A DNA stretch of 64,000 nt from Myxococcales bacterium (GTDB lineage: Bacteria; Myxococcota_A; Polyangia; Polyangiales; JADJMO01), in contig JADJMO010000009.1 of NCBI GenBank assembly GCA_016709545.1, positions 124,001-188,000 of the forward strand, read 5' to 3'. The position numbers were made by a program, and so were the translations under genes. Below are positions 8,963-19,013 of this stretch, one piece after another. Position 1 is the stretch's first letter. Each line of letters starts with the position of its first letter. The notes beneath the pieces are model-generated. The model saw only the letters and a list, made by a program, of their open reading frames with translations. It made no database searches and was not told the DNA's origin.

Positions 8963-9491
8963 CTATCGCTTCTTCGACTCGAGGTGCTTGCGCAGCGAGC
9001 TCGCGGTCTCGACGAGGTTCGGCCGGATCTTCTCGGCGAGGAACGCCTCGACCGTGGCCGCCACCTTGCCGGCCAGGAACCGCGGCACACCGCTGACCTT
9101 GCTCCCGTCGATCGAGAGCGAGCCGCGGATCTCGAGCCGCGTGCCGCCGTCCTCGAGCGCGACGAAGCGGTTCTCGCCCTCGCACCGCACGGCCTCGGTG
9201 AACGACCGGGTCTTGATGCGCCACCCGCACGACCACCTGGCCTCGTCCCAGCGCGCGTAGTCGTCCCACGAGAGCATCGCCTCGCTGAGGAACGCGCGCC
9301 GCGGCCGGGATGTCGCCACCTCCGTGCCAGACGTTGTGCAGCTCGATCACGCCGCCCTGCTCCACGCGCGACAGCACCTCGATCTTCCGCACGTTGGGCA
9401 GGTAGTCGACCAGGGCCGTGAGCTCGTCGCGGTAGGCGGCGAACACGACGGGGCGAGGGAAGGCGAGCACCGCGTCCGCGGAGAGATCCAT
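8963..9491 (-). CDS. SRPBCC (START/polyketide-cyclase-like) protein (frameshifted)
   Basis: About 176 aa once joined. The N-terminal piece (residues 1-63, FAAYRDELTALVDYLPNVRKIEVL) is read from ATG 9491. The C-terminal piece from AFLSEAMLSWDDYARWDEARW to the stop at 8963 is in another frame, with the switch near 9298 in a GC repeat. The beta-rich middle and long C-terminal helix (RFLAGKVAATVEAFLAEKI) fit the helix-grip fold that binds hydrophobic ligands. No signal peptide, so cytoplasmic. It sits 8 nt after the diguanylate cyclase gene and 11 nt before the M16 pair, so it is in one operon. Ligand unknown. Confidence 0.65.
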
Positions 9492-9498
9492 CGTGTCC

Positions 9499-10635
9499 TC
9501 AGGTGGGCCCGATCACCCGGTTGCGGCCGCTGTTCTTGGCGACGTAGAGACGTTTGTCGGCGCGCGCGACCAGCAGGTCGCCGTCGATCGACTTGGGGCC
9601 GCCGAGCTCGGCCGAGAGCTCGCCGAGGGCGGCGACGCCCATGCTCGACGTGATGCTCAAGGCGCCGGTGCCCCACGGGATGGCGAGCCGCTCGATGCCC
9701 TTGCGCAGGCGCTCGGCGAAGGCGATCGCGTTCTCGAGGTCGATGCCGCGGGCGAGCAGGGTGAACTCCTCGCCGCCGACGCGCGCGAACACGTCCTCGA
9801 CCCGGATGGCCTTCATGATGGCCGACGAGAGGGCCCGGAGCACGGCGTCACCGGCGGGGTGTCCCCAGGTGTCGTTGACCTTCTTGAAGTGGTCGATGTC
9901 GAGGATGATGAGCGAGAGGTGGGCGCCGTGCCGGAGCGCGTGGGCGATCTCGCTGCGCAGGCGCTCCTGGAAGTGCTTGCGGTTGTAGGCGCGGGTGAGC
10001 GGGTCGCGGACGGCGCTCTCGTAGAGCTGCTGCTGCAGCTGCGCCTCGAGGTCGTCGAGCTGGTTGAAGCGCAGGATCACCTCGGTGCCGACCTGCACGC
10101 GGTCGCCCTCGCTGAGCTTGCGGAACGTGACGCGGGTCTCCTCGACGCCCTCGGCGAGGACGAAGGTGCCGTTGGTGCTGCCGAGATCCTCGAGCACGAA
10201 GGCGTCGCCCTGGCGCACGATCCGCGCGTGCTTGCGCGAGACGCCGTCGCTGTCGAGGTGGACGGTGGACTGCGGCCCGCGGCCGAGGATGGTCTCCTCG
10301 CGGTCGAGCGGGAACATCTCTCCCGCCCGCGCCCCGGCCATCACCGTGAGGTAGGCCGCCCGGGCCTTGGGCTCCGCCGGCGGACGATAGGCGCGCGCGC
10401 CCACGACGGTGGCGCCGACCTGCGTCTTCTCGAAGTCGTCAGGGCCGCCGAGGTCGTCGAGCTGCCGCGGCGGCACCATGGAGGCGAGCACGAAGTCCCT
10501 GGAAGGCGGATGAGGACTGGCAGACTCGCGGAAGCCCGGACGCTCCGGCGTGGTGCGCGCCTCGCGCCGATGTAAGGCGGTCGGATCGTCGTCCGCCTCG
10601 AGGCGAGGGTCCGCGCGCTTGGGGGGCTCCGGCAT
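9499..10635 (-). CDS. FHA-domain diguanylate cyclase (GGEEF)
   Basis: A 378-aa cytoplasmic protein. Residues about 115-190 form an FHA phosphothreonine-binding domain (LGRG, SRKHARI, GSTNGTF). Residues about 210-375 form a GGDEF domain with active-site GGEEF, so it should make cyclic-di-GMP from two GTP. The product-inhibition I-site RxxD (RVED) lies five residues before GGEEF, so feedback control is expected. The FHA domain suggests activation by a Ser/Thr kinase, and kinase genes follow on the other strand. First gene of a minus-strand operon. ATG 10635 has a TACGTT box 10 nt upstream (10646-10651). Confidence 0.9.
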   Translation of the reverse strand: MPEPPKRADPRLEADDDPTALHRREARTTPERPGFRESASPHPPSRDFVLASMVPPRQLDDLGGPDDFEKTQVGATVVGARAYRPPAEPKARAAYLTVMAGARAGEMFPLDREETILGRGPQSTVHLDSDGVSRKHARIVRQGDAFVLEDLGSTNGTFVLAEGVEETRVTFRKLSEGDRVQVGTEVILRFNQLDDLEAQLQQQLYESAVRDPLTRAYNRKHFQERLRSEIAHALRHGAHLSLIILDIDHFKKVNDTWGHPAGDAVLRALSSAIMKAIRVEDVFARVGGEEFTLLARGIDLENAIAFAERLRKGIERLAIPWGTGALSITSSMGVAALGELSAELGGPKSIDGDLLVARADKRLYVAKNSGRNRVIGPT

Positions 10636-10722
10636 CCAGCGCCAGAACGTACCCCGAAATCGGGGCGAGGACAGCGTCCGCGTGGACCGAACTTCCGGGC
10701 CCCACCGGCGCGAAACGCCGGC

Positions 10723-10728
10723 TAGGAT
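10723..10728 (+). promoter_or_regulatory. -10 element (GC-TAGGAT) of the tlpA-like gene
   Basis: GCTAGGAT is followed by 8 nt and ATG 10737. It is preceded by a small hairpin at 10705-10721. No Shine-Dalgarno; a leaderless transcript is predicted. Confidence 0.5.
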
Positions 10729-10736
10729 GGGCCCCC

Positions 10737-11256
10737 ATGCATCGCTCTGCTCCCTGGGTGGCCGTCGCCGCCCTCGCCTTCGCCACCTCCGCCTGCCCGC
10801 CGCCCGCCAAGAGCGGAGACTCCCACCCCCTCGCCCGCAACCTGGCGCCCGAGATCTCGGTGCAAGTGGGCGGCAAGGAGTGGAGCCCGGCCTCGGCCAA
10901 GGGCAAGGTCCTCATCATGGACTTCTGGGCCACCTGGTGCGTGCCCTGCAAGGAGTCCTTCCCCCACCTCGACGCGATCTACCGCAAATACAAGGACAAG
11001 GGCCTGCAGGTGGTCGGCGTCACCGGCGACGACGACAAGGCCCTCGTCGACAAGTTCGTCAAGGACACCAAGGTCACCTTCCCGATCGGCTACGACGCCA
11101 GCAGCAAGGGCACCGAGACGTACAAGGTCGACAAGATGCCGACCTCGTTCGTGATCGATCGCAAGGGTGTCATCCGCTACCCCCGGCGGCTACACCTCGG
11201 ACGACGCAGCCCAGATCGAGAAAGAGGTGCAGGAGCTCCTCGCCGAGGAACCCTGA
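10737..11256 (+). CDS. TlpA/ResA-like thioredoxin-fold lipoprotein (frameshifted near C-terminus)
   Basis: About 172 aa. A signal peptide with lipobox TSAC anchors it to a membrane facing the periplasm. The thioredoxin domain has FWATWCVPCKESFPHLDAIY (CVPC active site) and the cis-Pro segment KMPTSFVIDRKG. After GVIRY the frame changes near 11180-11188 (a run of C); the other frame continues GGYTSDDAAQIEKEVQELLAEEP to a TGA at 11254-11256, the normal end of the fold. Such proteins reduce disulfides on apocytochromes or other secreted proteins. It is followed 21 nt later by a kinase gene that has its own -10-like box. Confidence 0.8.
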
Positions 11257-11277
11257 CCGGGGTACGGTGACCGTTCC

Positions 11278-12899
<1,622 letters not shown>

Positions 12900-12903
<4 letters not shown>

Positions 12904-13910
12904 CCCTCCCCCCCCACGACGTCGCCGTGACCCCCGCCGCGCCGAAGCAGACCGATCTGGCCGACCGCGCTCCGGTCCGGTCGCGGAGGCCCGGCCCGCG
13001 TGACCCGGCCGCGGCGTACCGGCGCATCGCGTGGCTCCTGATCGCGCTCCTGCTCCTCCCGAGCGGCCTCTTGATCGCGATCGGGACCATCCTGATGGTG
13101 AAGGGCGGGAGCCCCGACTGGAACGTGGTCCTCGGCACGCTGACCCTCGTGTTCTGCGGCCTGCTCGCGACCGGCAGCGTGCTCGTCTGGGTGTTCATCG
13201 CCCGCGAGACCGGGCTCTCGCAGCTGCAGACCGATTTCGTGAGCAAGGTCTCCCACGAGCTCAAGACGCCGCTCACCTCGATCCGCCTCTTCGTCGAGAC
13301 GCTGCGCCTTCGCCGCACGCAGGACCCGGAGAAGGTCCAGCAGTGCCTCGACCTCCTCTCGCAGGAGACCGAGCGGCTGACCGAGCGCATCGACCAGCTC
13401 CTCGAGTGGGGCCGCATGGAGGGCGGGCGCAAGGTCTACGACCTCCAGCGCGACGACGTGAACGCGGTGGTGCAGGAGTCGGTCGAGCACTTCTCCCCCG
13501 CCAAGCTGCAGGGGGATGCGCAGCTCGAGGTCCACCTCGGCGAGGGGCTCCCACCCGCGTTGATCGATCGCCCGGCGCTGTCTTCGGCGATCCTCAGCCT
13601 GCTCTCCAACGCCTACAAGTACGGCGGGCGACCGCGCCACATCACCCTCACCACCGAGCTGGTCGACCACGAGGTCTACATCCGCGTGAAGGACAACGGG
13701 CCGGGCATCCCGCTCCTCGAGCACAAGCGCATCTTCCAGAAGTTCTACCGACGCGACGACCGTCTCTCGCGCGAGCAAGAGGGCTCCGGCCTCGGCCTCG
13801 CGATGGTGGCCCACATCGTGAAGGGTCACAAAGGCCACGTGGAGGTCGACAGCGATCTCGGGAACGGCGCCACGTTCTCGCTCGTCCTGCCCGCGCATCG
13901 CGGCCGCTGA
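12900..13910 (+). CDS. Sensor histidine kinase (two TM, no extracellular domain)
   Basis: A 336-aa protein. Two hydrophobic segments (about residues 40-62 and 72-98) are separated by only about 10 residues, so there is no periplasmic sensor. Then comes HisKA with SHELKTPLTSIRLF (His near residue 119) and HATPase with NAYKYGG (N box), DNGPGIP (G1), YRRDDR (F-box area) and GSGLGLAM (G2). GTG 12900 overlaps the upstream kinase stop by 4 nt. The response regulator follows 30 nt later. With no sensor domain, the signal may come from within the membrane or from the coupled Ser/Thr kinase. Confidence 0.9.
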
Positions 13911-13925
13911 GGCGGTGAAACGTGC

Positions 13926-13931
13926 TATCGG
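13926..13931 (+). promoter_or_regulatory. -10 element (TGC-TATCGGT) before the response regulator
   Basis: TGCTATCGGT lies 9 nt before ATG 13941 and could allow the regulator to be expressed independently of the kinase genes. Confidence 0.35.
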
Positions 13932-13940
13932 TCACGCTGG

Positions 13941-14638
13941 ATGGCCCCCGCTCCCCACATCGTGATCGTCGAGGACGACCCTTCGATCACCGTCGGCCTT
14001 CGCATGAACCTCGAGGCCGAGGGCTATCGGGTCACGGTGGCCGACGAGGCGAAGCCGGCCTCGCCGCGGCGCGCGCCGAGGGCGTCGATCTCGTGGTGCT
14101 CGACGTGATGCTCCCCCACGTCAACGGCCTCGAGATCCTGCGCCTCCTCCGCAAGGAGGGTCGCACGATGCCCATCATCATGCTCTCGGCCCGGTCGACC
14201 GAGATCGACAAGGTCATGGGCCTCGAGCTCGGCGCCGAGGACTACGTCACCAAGCCGTTCGGTCTCGCCGAGTTCCTCGCCCGCGTGCGCGCCGCCCTGC
14301 GCCGGGCGAGCATGGGCAAGCCCGAGCCCACCACGCCCACGGTGCACCGCTTCGGGGAGATCGAGATCGACGAGGGCACCCGCGAGGTCCGCCGCGGCGG
14401 CGCGCCGGTGGAGCTCACCGCCACCGAGTTCGACGTGCTCGTGGCGCTGGTCGAGGCCCACGGTCGCGTGCTCTCGCGCGAGCAGATCCTCGACCGCATC
14501 TACGGCCCGAACCACCACGGCACGGCGCGCACCATCGACAACTTCTTGATGCAGCTCCGCTCCAAGCTCGAGGCGGATCCGCAGAGCCCGAAGCACCTGC
14601 TCACCGTGCGCGGCGTCGGCTACCGCCTCGTCGCCTGA
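13941..14638 (+). CDS. OmpR/PhoB-family response regulator (frameshifted)
   Basis: About 232 aa. The receiver begins PHIVIVEDDPSITVGLRMNLEAEGY in the frame of ATG 13941. From GEAGLAAARAEGVDLVVLDVMLP on, the neighbouring frame is used. One missing G near 14046-14049 (in GACGAGGCG) explains the shift. The phospho-acceptor Asp (VLDVMLP), the Ser/Thr of MLSA and Lys (VTKPF) are present. The C-terminal half is a winged-helix DNA-binding domain (ELTATEFDVLVALVEAHGRVLSREQIL...RTIDNFLMQLRSKLE...VRGVGYRL). Partner of the upstream histidine kinase. Confidence 0.88.
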
Positions 14639-14664
14639 AGCGCGGCCCGCTCTGGGTCTCACTC

Positions 14665-14679
14665 GTCCCGGAGCGGGAC
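14665..14679 (+). terminator. Weak hairpin after the response regulator
   Basis: GTCCCG, GAG loop, CGGGAC, 27 nt past the stop, with no T tract. A possible Rho-assisted end only. Confidence 0.2.
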
Positions 14680-14732
14680 CGAATCGGCCGCGTTCGCCCT
14701 CCAGAAATCAGCGATCGGTCCGCGCCGAGCGT

Positions 14733-14748
14733 TGGCCGAGATGTTGCT
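14733..14748 (+). promoter_or_regulatory. Sigma54-type -24/-12 promoter
   Basis: TTGGCC-N6-TTGCT: GG at 14734-14735 and GC at 14746-14747 with exactly 10 nt between, as required for RpoN. The predicted start site near 14759 lies just before GGAGG (14761-14765) and ATG 14774, giving a very short leader that still holds the ribosome site. Confidence 0.6.
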
Positions 14749-14773
14749 CTGGCAGAGGCCGGAGGTTCTCGTC

Positions 14774-15821
14774 ATGGCCGAAGTCAAGGAACGCATCGAT
14801 CGGGATCGCATCTCCGTCGCGCCGCGCGCGCACCTCGAGAGCGTGCCACCGAACGTGCGCACCGAGCGGGGTCCGATCCTCGGCGGGCACCCGAGCATGC
14901 ACGCGCTGCTGACCACCATCCGCCGGGTGGCGCCGTCGTCGTGCACCGTCCTCGTGACCGGCGAGCGGGACGGGCAAGGAGCTCGTGGTGGCCGCGCTGC
15001 ACGAGGCGAGCCCGCGCCGCGACAAGCCGCTGGTCACGGTCAACTGCGGGGCCATCCCGGAGAACCTGCTCGAGAGCGAGCTGTTCGGGCACGCCAAGGG
15101 CGCGTTCACCGGCGCCCACGTCGCGCGGCAAGGGCGCGTCGCCGCGGCCGAGGGGGGCACGCTGTTCCTCGACGAGATCGGCGACATGCCGCTCGCGCTC
15201 CAGGTCAAGCTCCTGCGCCTCTTGCAGCAGCGGGAGTACTCGCCCGTCGGCGAGGACCGCGCGCGCAAGTGTGACATCCGCGTGGTCGCCGCGACCCACC
15301 GCGATCTCGAGGCCGAGGTGGCCGCGGGTCGCTTCCGCGAGGACCTCTACTACCGCCTCGAGGTGGTGCACGTGGCGCTGCCGCCGCTCCGCGAGCGCGG
15401 GAGCGACGTCGAGCTGCTCGCGCGGCACTTCTTTCGCCTGGCCGTGGCGCGCTCCGGGCGCGGCGACCTCCTCGGCATCTCTCCCGAGGCGCTCGCCGCG
15501 CTGCAGGCGCACGACTGGCCCGGGAACATCCGCGCCCTCGAGAACGTGATCGAGCGGGCCGTGCTGCTCTCGATCGGCCCCTTCGTGGAGCTGCACGATC
15601 TGCCGCCGAAGGTGCGGGGCCACGTCCCCTCCCCCGGCCCCGCGGTCGTCCTGCCCGACGACGGCTTCGATCTGCGCGCCCACCTCGAGGCCTACGAGAG
15701 CTCGCTGATCTGCAAGGCCCTGGACCGCACGGGCTGGAACAAGGCCCGCGCCGCCGAGCTCCTCGGCATCAACCGCACGACGCTCGTGGAGATGGTGAAG
15801 CGCAAGCGCCTCGTGGGGTGA
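14774..15821 (+). CDS. Sigma54-dependent transcriptional activator, AAA+ and Fis-type HTH only (frameshifted)
   Basis: About 349 aa once joined. There is no receiver, GAF or FHA domain: only about 35 residues precede the AAA+ module. Walker A is split (VLVTGE | SGTGKELVV) by loss of one base near 14966; the next frame then carries the sigma54-contacting GAFTGA loop, Walker B (TLFLDEIGDMP), sensor I, the Arg finger and sensor II (WPGNIRALENVIERAV). The C-terminal helix-turn-helix (GWNKARAAELLGINRTTLVEMVKRKRL) binds enhancers. ATG 14774 is chosen because GGAGG precedes it and the -24/-12 promoter excludes ATG 14741. Lacking a sensor, it may be controlled by its own level. Confidence 0.88.
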
Positions 15822-15843
15822 GCCGCCTGGGCGCCGGGGCGCG

Positions 15844-16329
15844 TCAGTGGGTCTGCAGCGCGGTGAAGCTGCGCACGCGCTTGGCCCACGGATCGTCGGG
15901 GTGGGCCTCGAGGAACGTCGTCGCCTCGGTGCGACCCTCGGGCGCGCGGTCGAGCGCGAACAGCGCCTCGACGATGGCCGCCGTGCGCTCGCCGCTGTCG
16001 AGGCTGTCGGGGAAGCGGGCGTTGCCGTCGCGCGCGAGCAGAAGGCGCGTGGCCTGGTCGGTCGAGCCCCGCAGGAGGCGCATCAGCGCGGATTCGTCCT
16101 TGGGGATCACGACGCTCCCTGCCGCAGTGGGCGCGGCGGCCGGGGCCGCGACCGAGGCGTTCGGGGTGGGGGTGGCCACCGCCGCCACCACCGGCGTGGC
16201 CGCCTTCGCCTCGTGCGCGCCGGGCGCGCAGCACGCCGGCACCTTCTTCTTCGTCTGCTGCGTGTACACGAACGCCCCCGCGCCAGCGACGGCGATGCCA
16301 CCGAGGACCAGGTACTTGCGGAGGATCAC
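15844..16329 (-). CDS. TM-anchored hypothetical protein with TPR-like C-terminus
   Basis: A 161-aa protein. One N-terminal TM helix (residues 6-22), a CC pair, an Ala/Pro/Thr linker (about 40-75), then a helical C-terminal domain (SALMRLLRGSTDQATRLLL...FLEAHPDDPWAKRVRSF). That C-terminal pattern resembles the protein at the right edge of the window (63430 onward). GTG 16329 is supported by a TGCTAGGCT box 7 nt upstream. Many proteins of this kind are encoded next to regulatory genes in myxobacteria; no function is known. Its 3' end faces the sigma54 activator, 22 nt away. Confidence 0.6.
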   Translation of the reverse strand: MILRKYLVLGGIAVAGAGAFVYTQQTKKKVPACCAPGAHEAKAATPVVAAVATPTPNASVAAPAAAPTAAGSVVIPKDESALMRLLRGSTDQATRLLLARDGNARFPDSLDSGERTAAIVEALFALDRAPEGRTEATTFLEAHPDDPWAKRVRSFTALQTH

Positions 16330-16336
16330 GGGGAAG

Positions 16337-16342
16337 AGCCTA
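16337..16342 (-). promoter_or_regulatory. -10 element (TGC-TAGGCT)
   Basis: Minus strand TGCTAGGCT, then 7 nt, then GTG 16329. No Shine-Dalgarno. Confidence 0.45.
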
Positions 16343-16377
16343 GCACCCGGGCGCGCCGCGTCACTTCGCGGCGTGCT

Positions 16378-19013
16378 TCACTTGGCATAGCCCCACTGCT
16401 TGAGCGCACTCTGGACCTCGGCCGCAGCCGCGCCGCCCGCCACGCGCTCGGGGCCGCCCGAATCGCCGCCGATCCGCACGACGAACACGCCGTCGTCGAT
16501 GGTGGGGTCGACGAACGGGAACGCCCGCGCCGCCGCGAAGGTGCGCGTGCCCGCGTCGAGGATGCCCCGCGAAAGCCCGGGCACGGTGACGCCGAGCGGC
16601 CCGCCGAAGACCATGTCGTCGAGCAGCGTCTTGTCGTCGAAGGTGAACGTCCACTCGAGCGGCGCGAGGTCGGGGAGGACCGTGAGGTCGAGGCCGACGA
16701 GGGTCTCCTTGGCGGTGACCGCGTCGACCGTGAGCAGCGACTCGCCGGGCTTCACCGCGTCCTTGCTGATCCCGAACGGGGCGAACGCGAGGCTCTTGCC
16801 GCCCTTGACCCGGATGGTCGCGAAGACGCGGCGCACCTTGCCGGCGCCGGCGAAGCGCACCATCACGATCGGCGCGGCGCCCGCCTTGTCGTCGGTGCTG
16901 GCCGCCTTCTTCGGCGCCAGGGCCAGCTGCAGCCGCGCGCGCAGATCCGCGACGGTGGCCGCGTGCGCGGGCGAACCCGAGAGGCTCTTGCTCTCGCCCG
17001 GGTCTTCGTCCAGATCGAACAGCTCGTCGGCGACGTTGATGGTCGCGCCCTCCTGGTGCACGAGGGTCACCTTGCGCGCCTCGTTCTCGCGGAGCGCGTA
17101 GCGCCACTTCCCCCAGAAGATCGCGGCGCTCGCGCGGCCGAGGGTGACGATGGGCCGCTCGGGGGCGCGCTGACCGCTCTTGGCGAGCGCCACGAGATCG
17201 ATGCCCTGCCAACGCGGGTCCTGGTCGAGGTGGAGCACGCTCGCGACGGTCGGGGCGAGGTCGAGGTTGCTCACGCGCCCGTCGACCGCCTTGCCCTCGG
17301 GCACCACGCCGGGCAGCGAGAGCAGGATCGGGATGCGCGTGGTCTCCTCGTACATGGCGAACGCGTGGTGGAACCGCGTGTTCACCTGGTCGAGGCCCTC
17401 GGCCACGAATTCGTGCGCCTGGCTCAGGGTCTCGCCGTGGTCGGCGGTGACCACCACCAGCGTCTTTTCGCGCAGGCCGAGCGCGTCGAGCTCCGCCATC
17501 AGCTTGCCGATGGCCGCGTCGTCCTTGCAGGCCTCGGCCATGTAGCGGGCCACCGAGTCGTCCCGGGGCCCGAGCGGCGGCTTGGGCACGCGCGCCACGC
17601 ACTCGTCCGGCGGATCGTAGGGGTCGTGCGGCGAGTTGTAGTTCACGAAGTAGAAGAACCGCTCGTCCTTGTGCGCGCGCAGCGTGGCGAGCGCCGCCTC
17701 GGTCACCTCGTGGGTGTCCGCCGTGCGGTAGCGGAAATCGTCGACCCGCTCGAACCCCATGTCGACGCCGACCGCGGCGTACCCGAGCATGAAGTTGTTG
17801 TTCACGATGGCGTCGGTGCGCGCGCCGGCGCGGCGCATGGACAGCGCGAGCAGCGGCGGCTCGCTGCGGTAGTAGGCGTCGAGCATCGGCTCGGGGATGA
17901 TCCAGGGCAGCGGCGACAGCCCCAGGTCCTTGCTGTGCATCCCGGCCAGCATCGCGAGCGTGCCAGGGCGGGTCCAAGGGGCCGCGCTGATGGCGTCGCG
18001 GTAGACCGTGCCGCGCTTGGCGAGCGCGTCGAGGTGCGGCGTGAGCCCGGGGATCGACGGGAGCAGCGTGTCGCCCGGCGGGCGCTTGGCGGCGCGCTTC
18101 TTCGCGTCGGCGTTCGGGTCGTGGAAGCTCGCGATCACGTCGGGGCGCAGCGAGTCGACCACGATCCACAGCACCGAGTAGGGCAGCCGCGTGGGCCCGC
18201 GGCGCGTGATGCGGGGCGCGCCGAGCAGCGCGAGCGCGGGTGGCAGCGCCCCCTCGGCGGCGACGGCGGCGTTGGGGCTCGCCTCGGTGCGGATCTCGAG
18301 CTCGACGTCCTTGCCGGACCAGCGCTCGAGGTCGTAGCGCACCGAGCCCCAGCGATCGCGCTCGAGTGTGGTGACGGTGACGCGGCCGATCTCCTCGGCC
18401 GGCCCCTGCCCCTCTGATGGTGGTGACGAAGCGCACGTCGCCGATCGCGCGGCCCTTCGCGCCCTCGCCCACCCCCGAGCACCGCGGGGTCGAAGGAGAA
18501 CGCCGCGTGGGGCGGCAACACGAGGCGATACCGGAGGCTCGCCGGCGTGGGCGCGACGATGGCCTCGCGCTCGGCGTACGAGCCCTCGGCCATGTTCCAC
18601 TGGCGCACGTCGAAGGTGACCTGCTCGCCGGTCTTCATCGTGACGGTGTGCGCCTTCTCGGTGGCGCTCGTGCGCAGCGCGACCAGCTGGACGAGGCGCG
18701 CGCGCGGGTGGCGCAGCGTGTCCTTCCAGGGCGCCTGCATCCGCCGCCAGTGGATGGTGAGATCGGCGAGGCCGCGCTGCATCTGCGGCATGTCGACCTG
18801 AGCGCCGCCGAGCAGCTCGGTGAGCCGGTAGGCGACCTCCTCGCCGTCGGCCGCCGTGGGCGGCGCGGGCGCCGTGACGGTCTTCGAGGCGATGGGTGGC
18901 ACGGGCGTGAACGAGTGCTCGACCGGCGCCCGCCCCTGGGCGGCGCGCACGCCGACCACGGCGAGCCCGACCCCGACCGCGAGGCGGACGGCCTGCTCCC
19001 AGCGCGTGGTCAC
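16378..19013 (-). CDS. Sulfatase/alkaline-phosphatase-superfamily enzyme, secreted or anchored (two frameshifts)
   Basis: About 878 aa once joined. From GTG 19013 a hydrophobic segment (AVRLAVGVGLAVVGV) and an all-beta N-terminal region are read. The frame then changes near 18475 (a G run) and again near 18412 to reach the catalytic domain: WIVVDSLRPD (metal Asp), SAAPWTRPGTLAMLAG (nucleophile position Thr, no CxPSR), NYNSPHDPYDPP, VVVTADHGE and the C-terminal metal region. Thr at this place is the arrangement in LtaS/EptA-type phospho-transferases, so sulfatase activity is doubtful. The GTG overlaps the stop of the upstream homologue (GTGA). Both act outside the cytoplasm, probably on envelope polymers. 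Confidence 0.75.

Noticed and set aside
10652..10721. Hairpins CCCCGA/TCGGGG and CCGGCG/CGCCGG upstream of the tlpA-like gene as a riboswitch
   Set aside because: Too short for any known class, and the second hairpin lies upstream of the predicted transcription start.
15847..18417. 856-codon plus-strand frame opposite the sulfatase-fold gene
   Set aside because: Antisense shadow; no domain and biased composition. The opposite strand has catalytic motifs.
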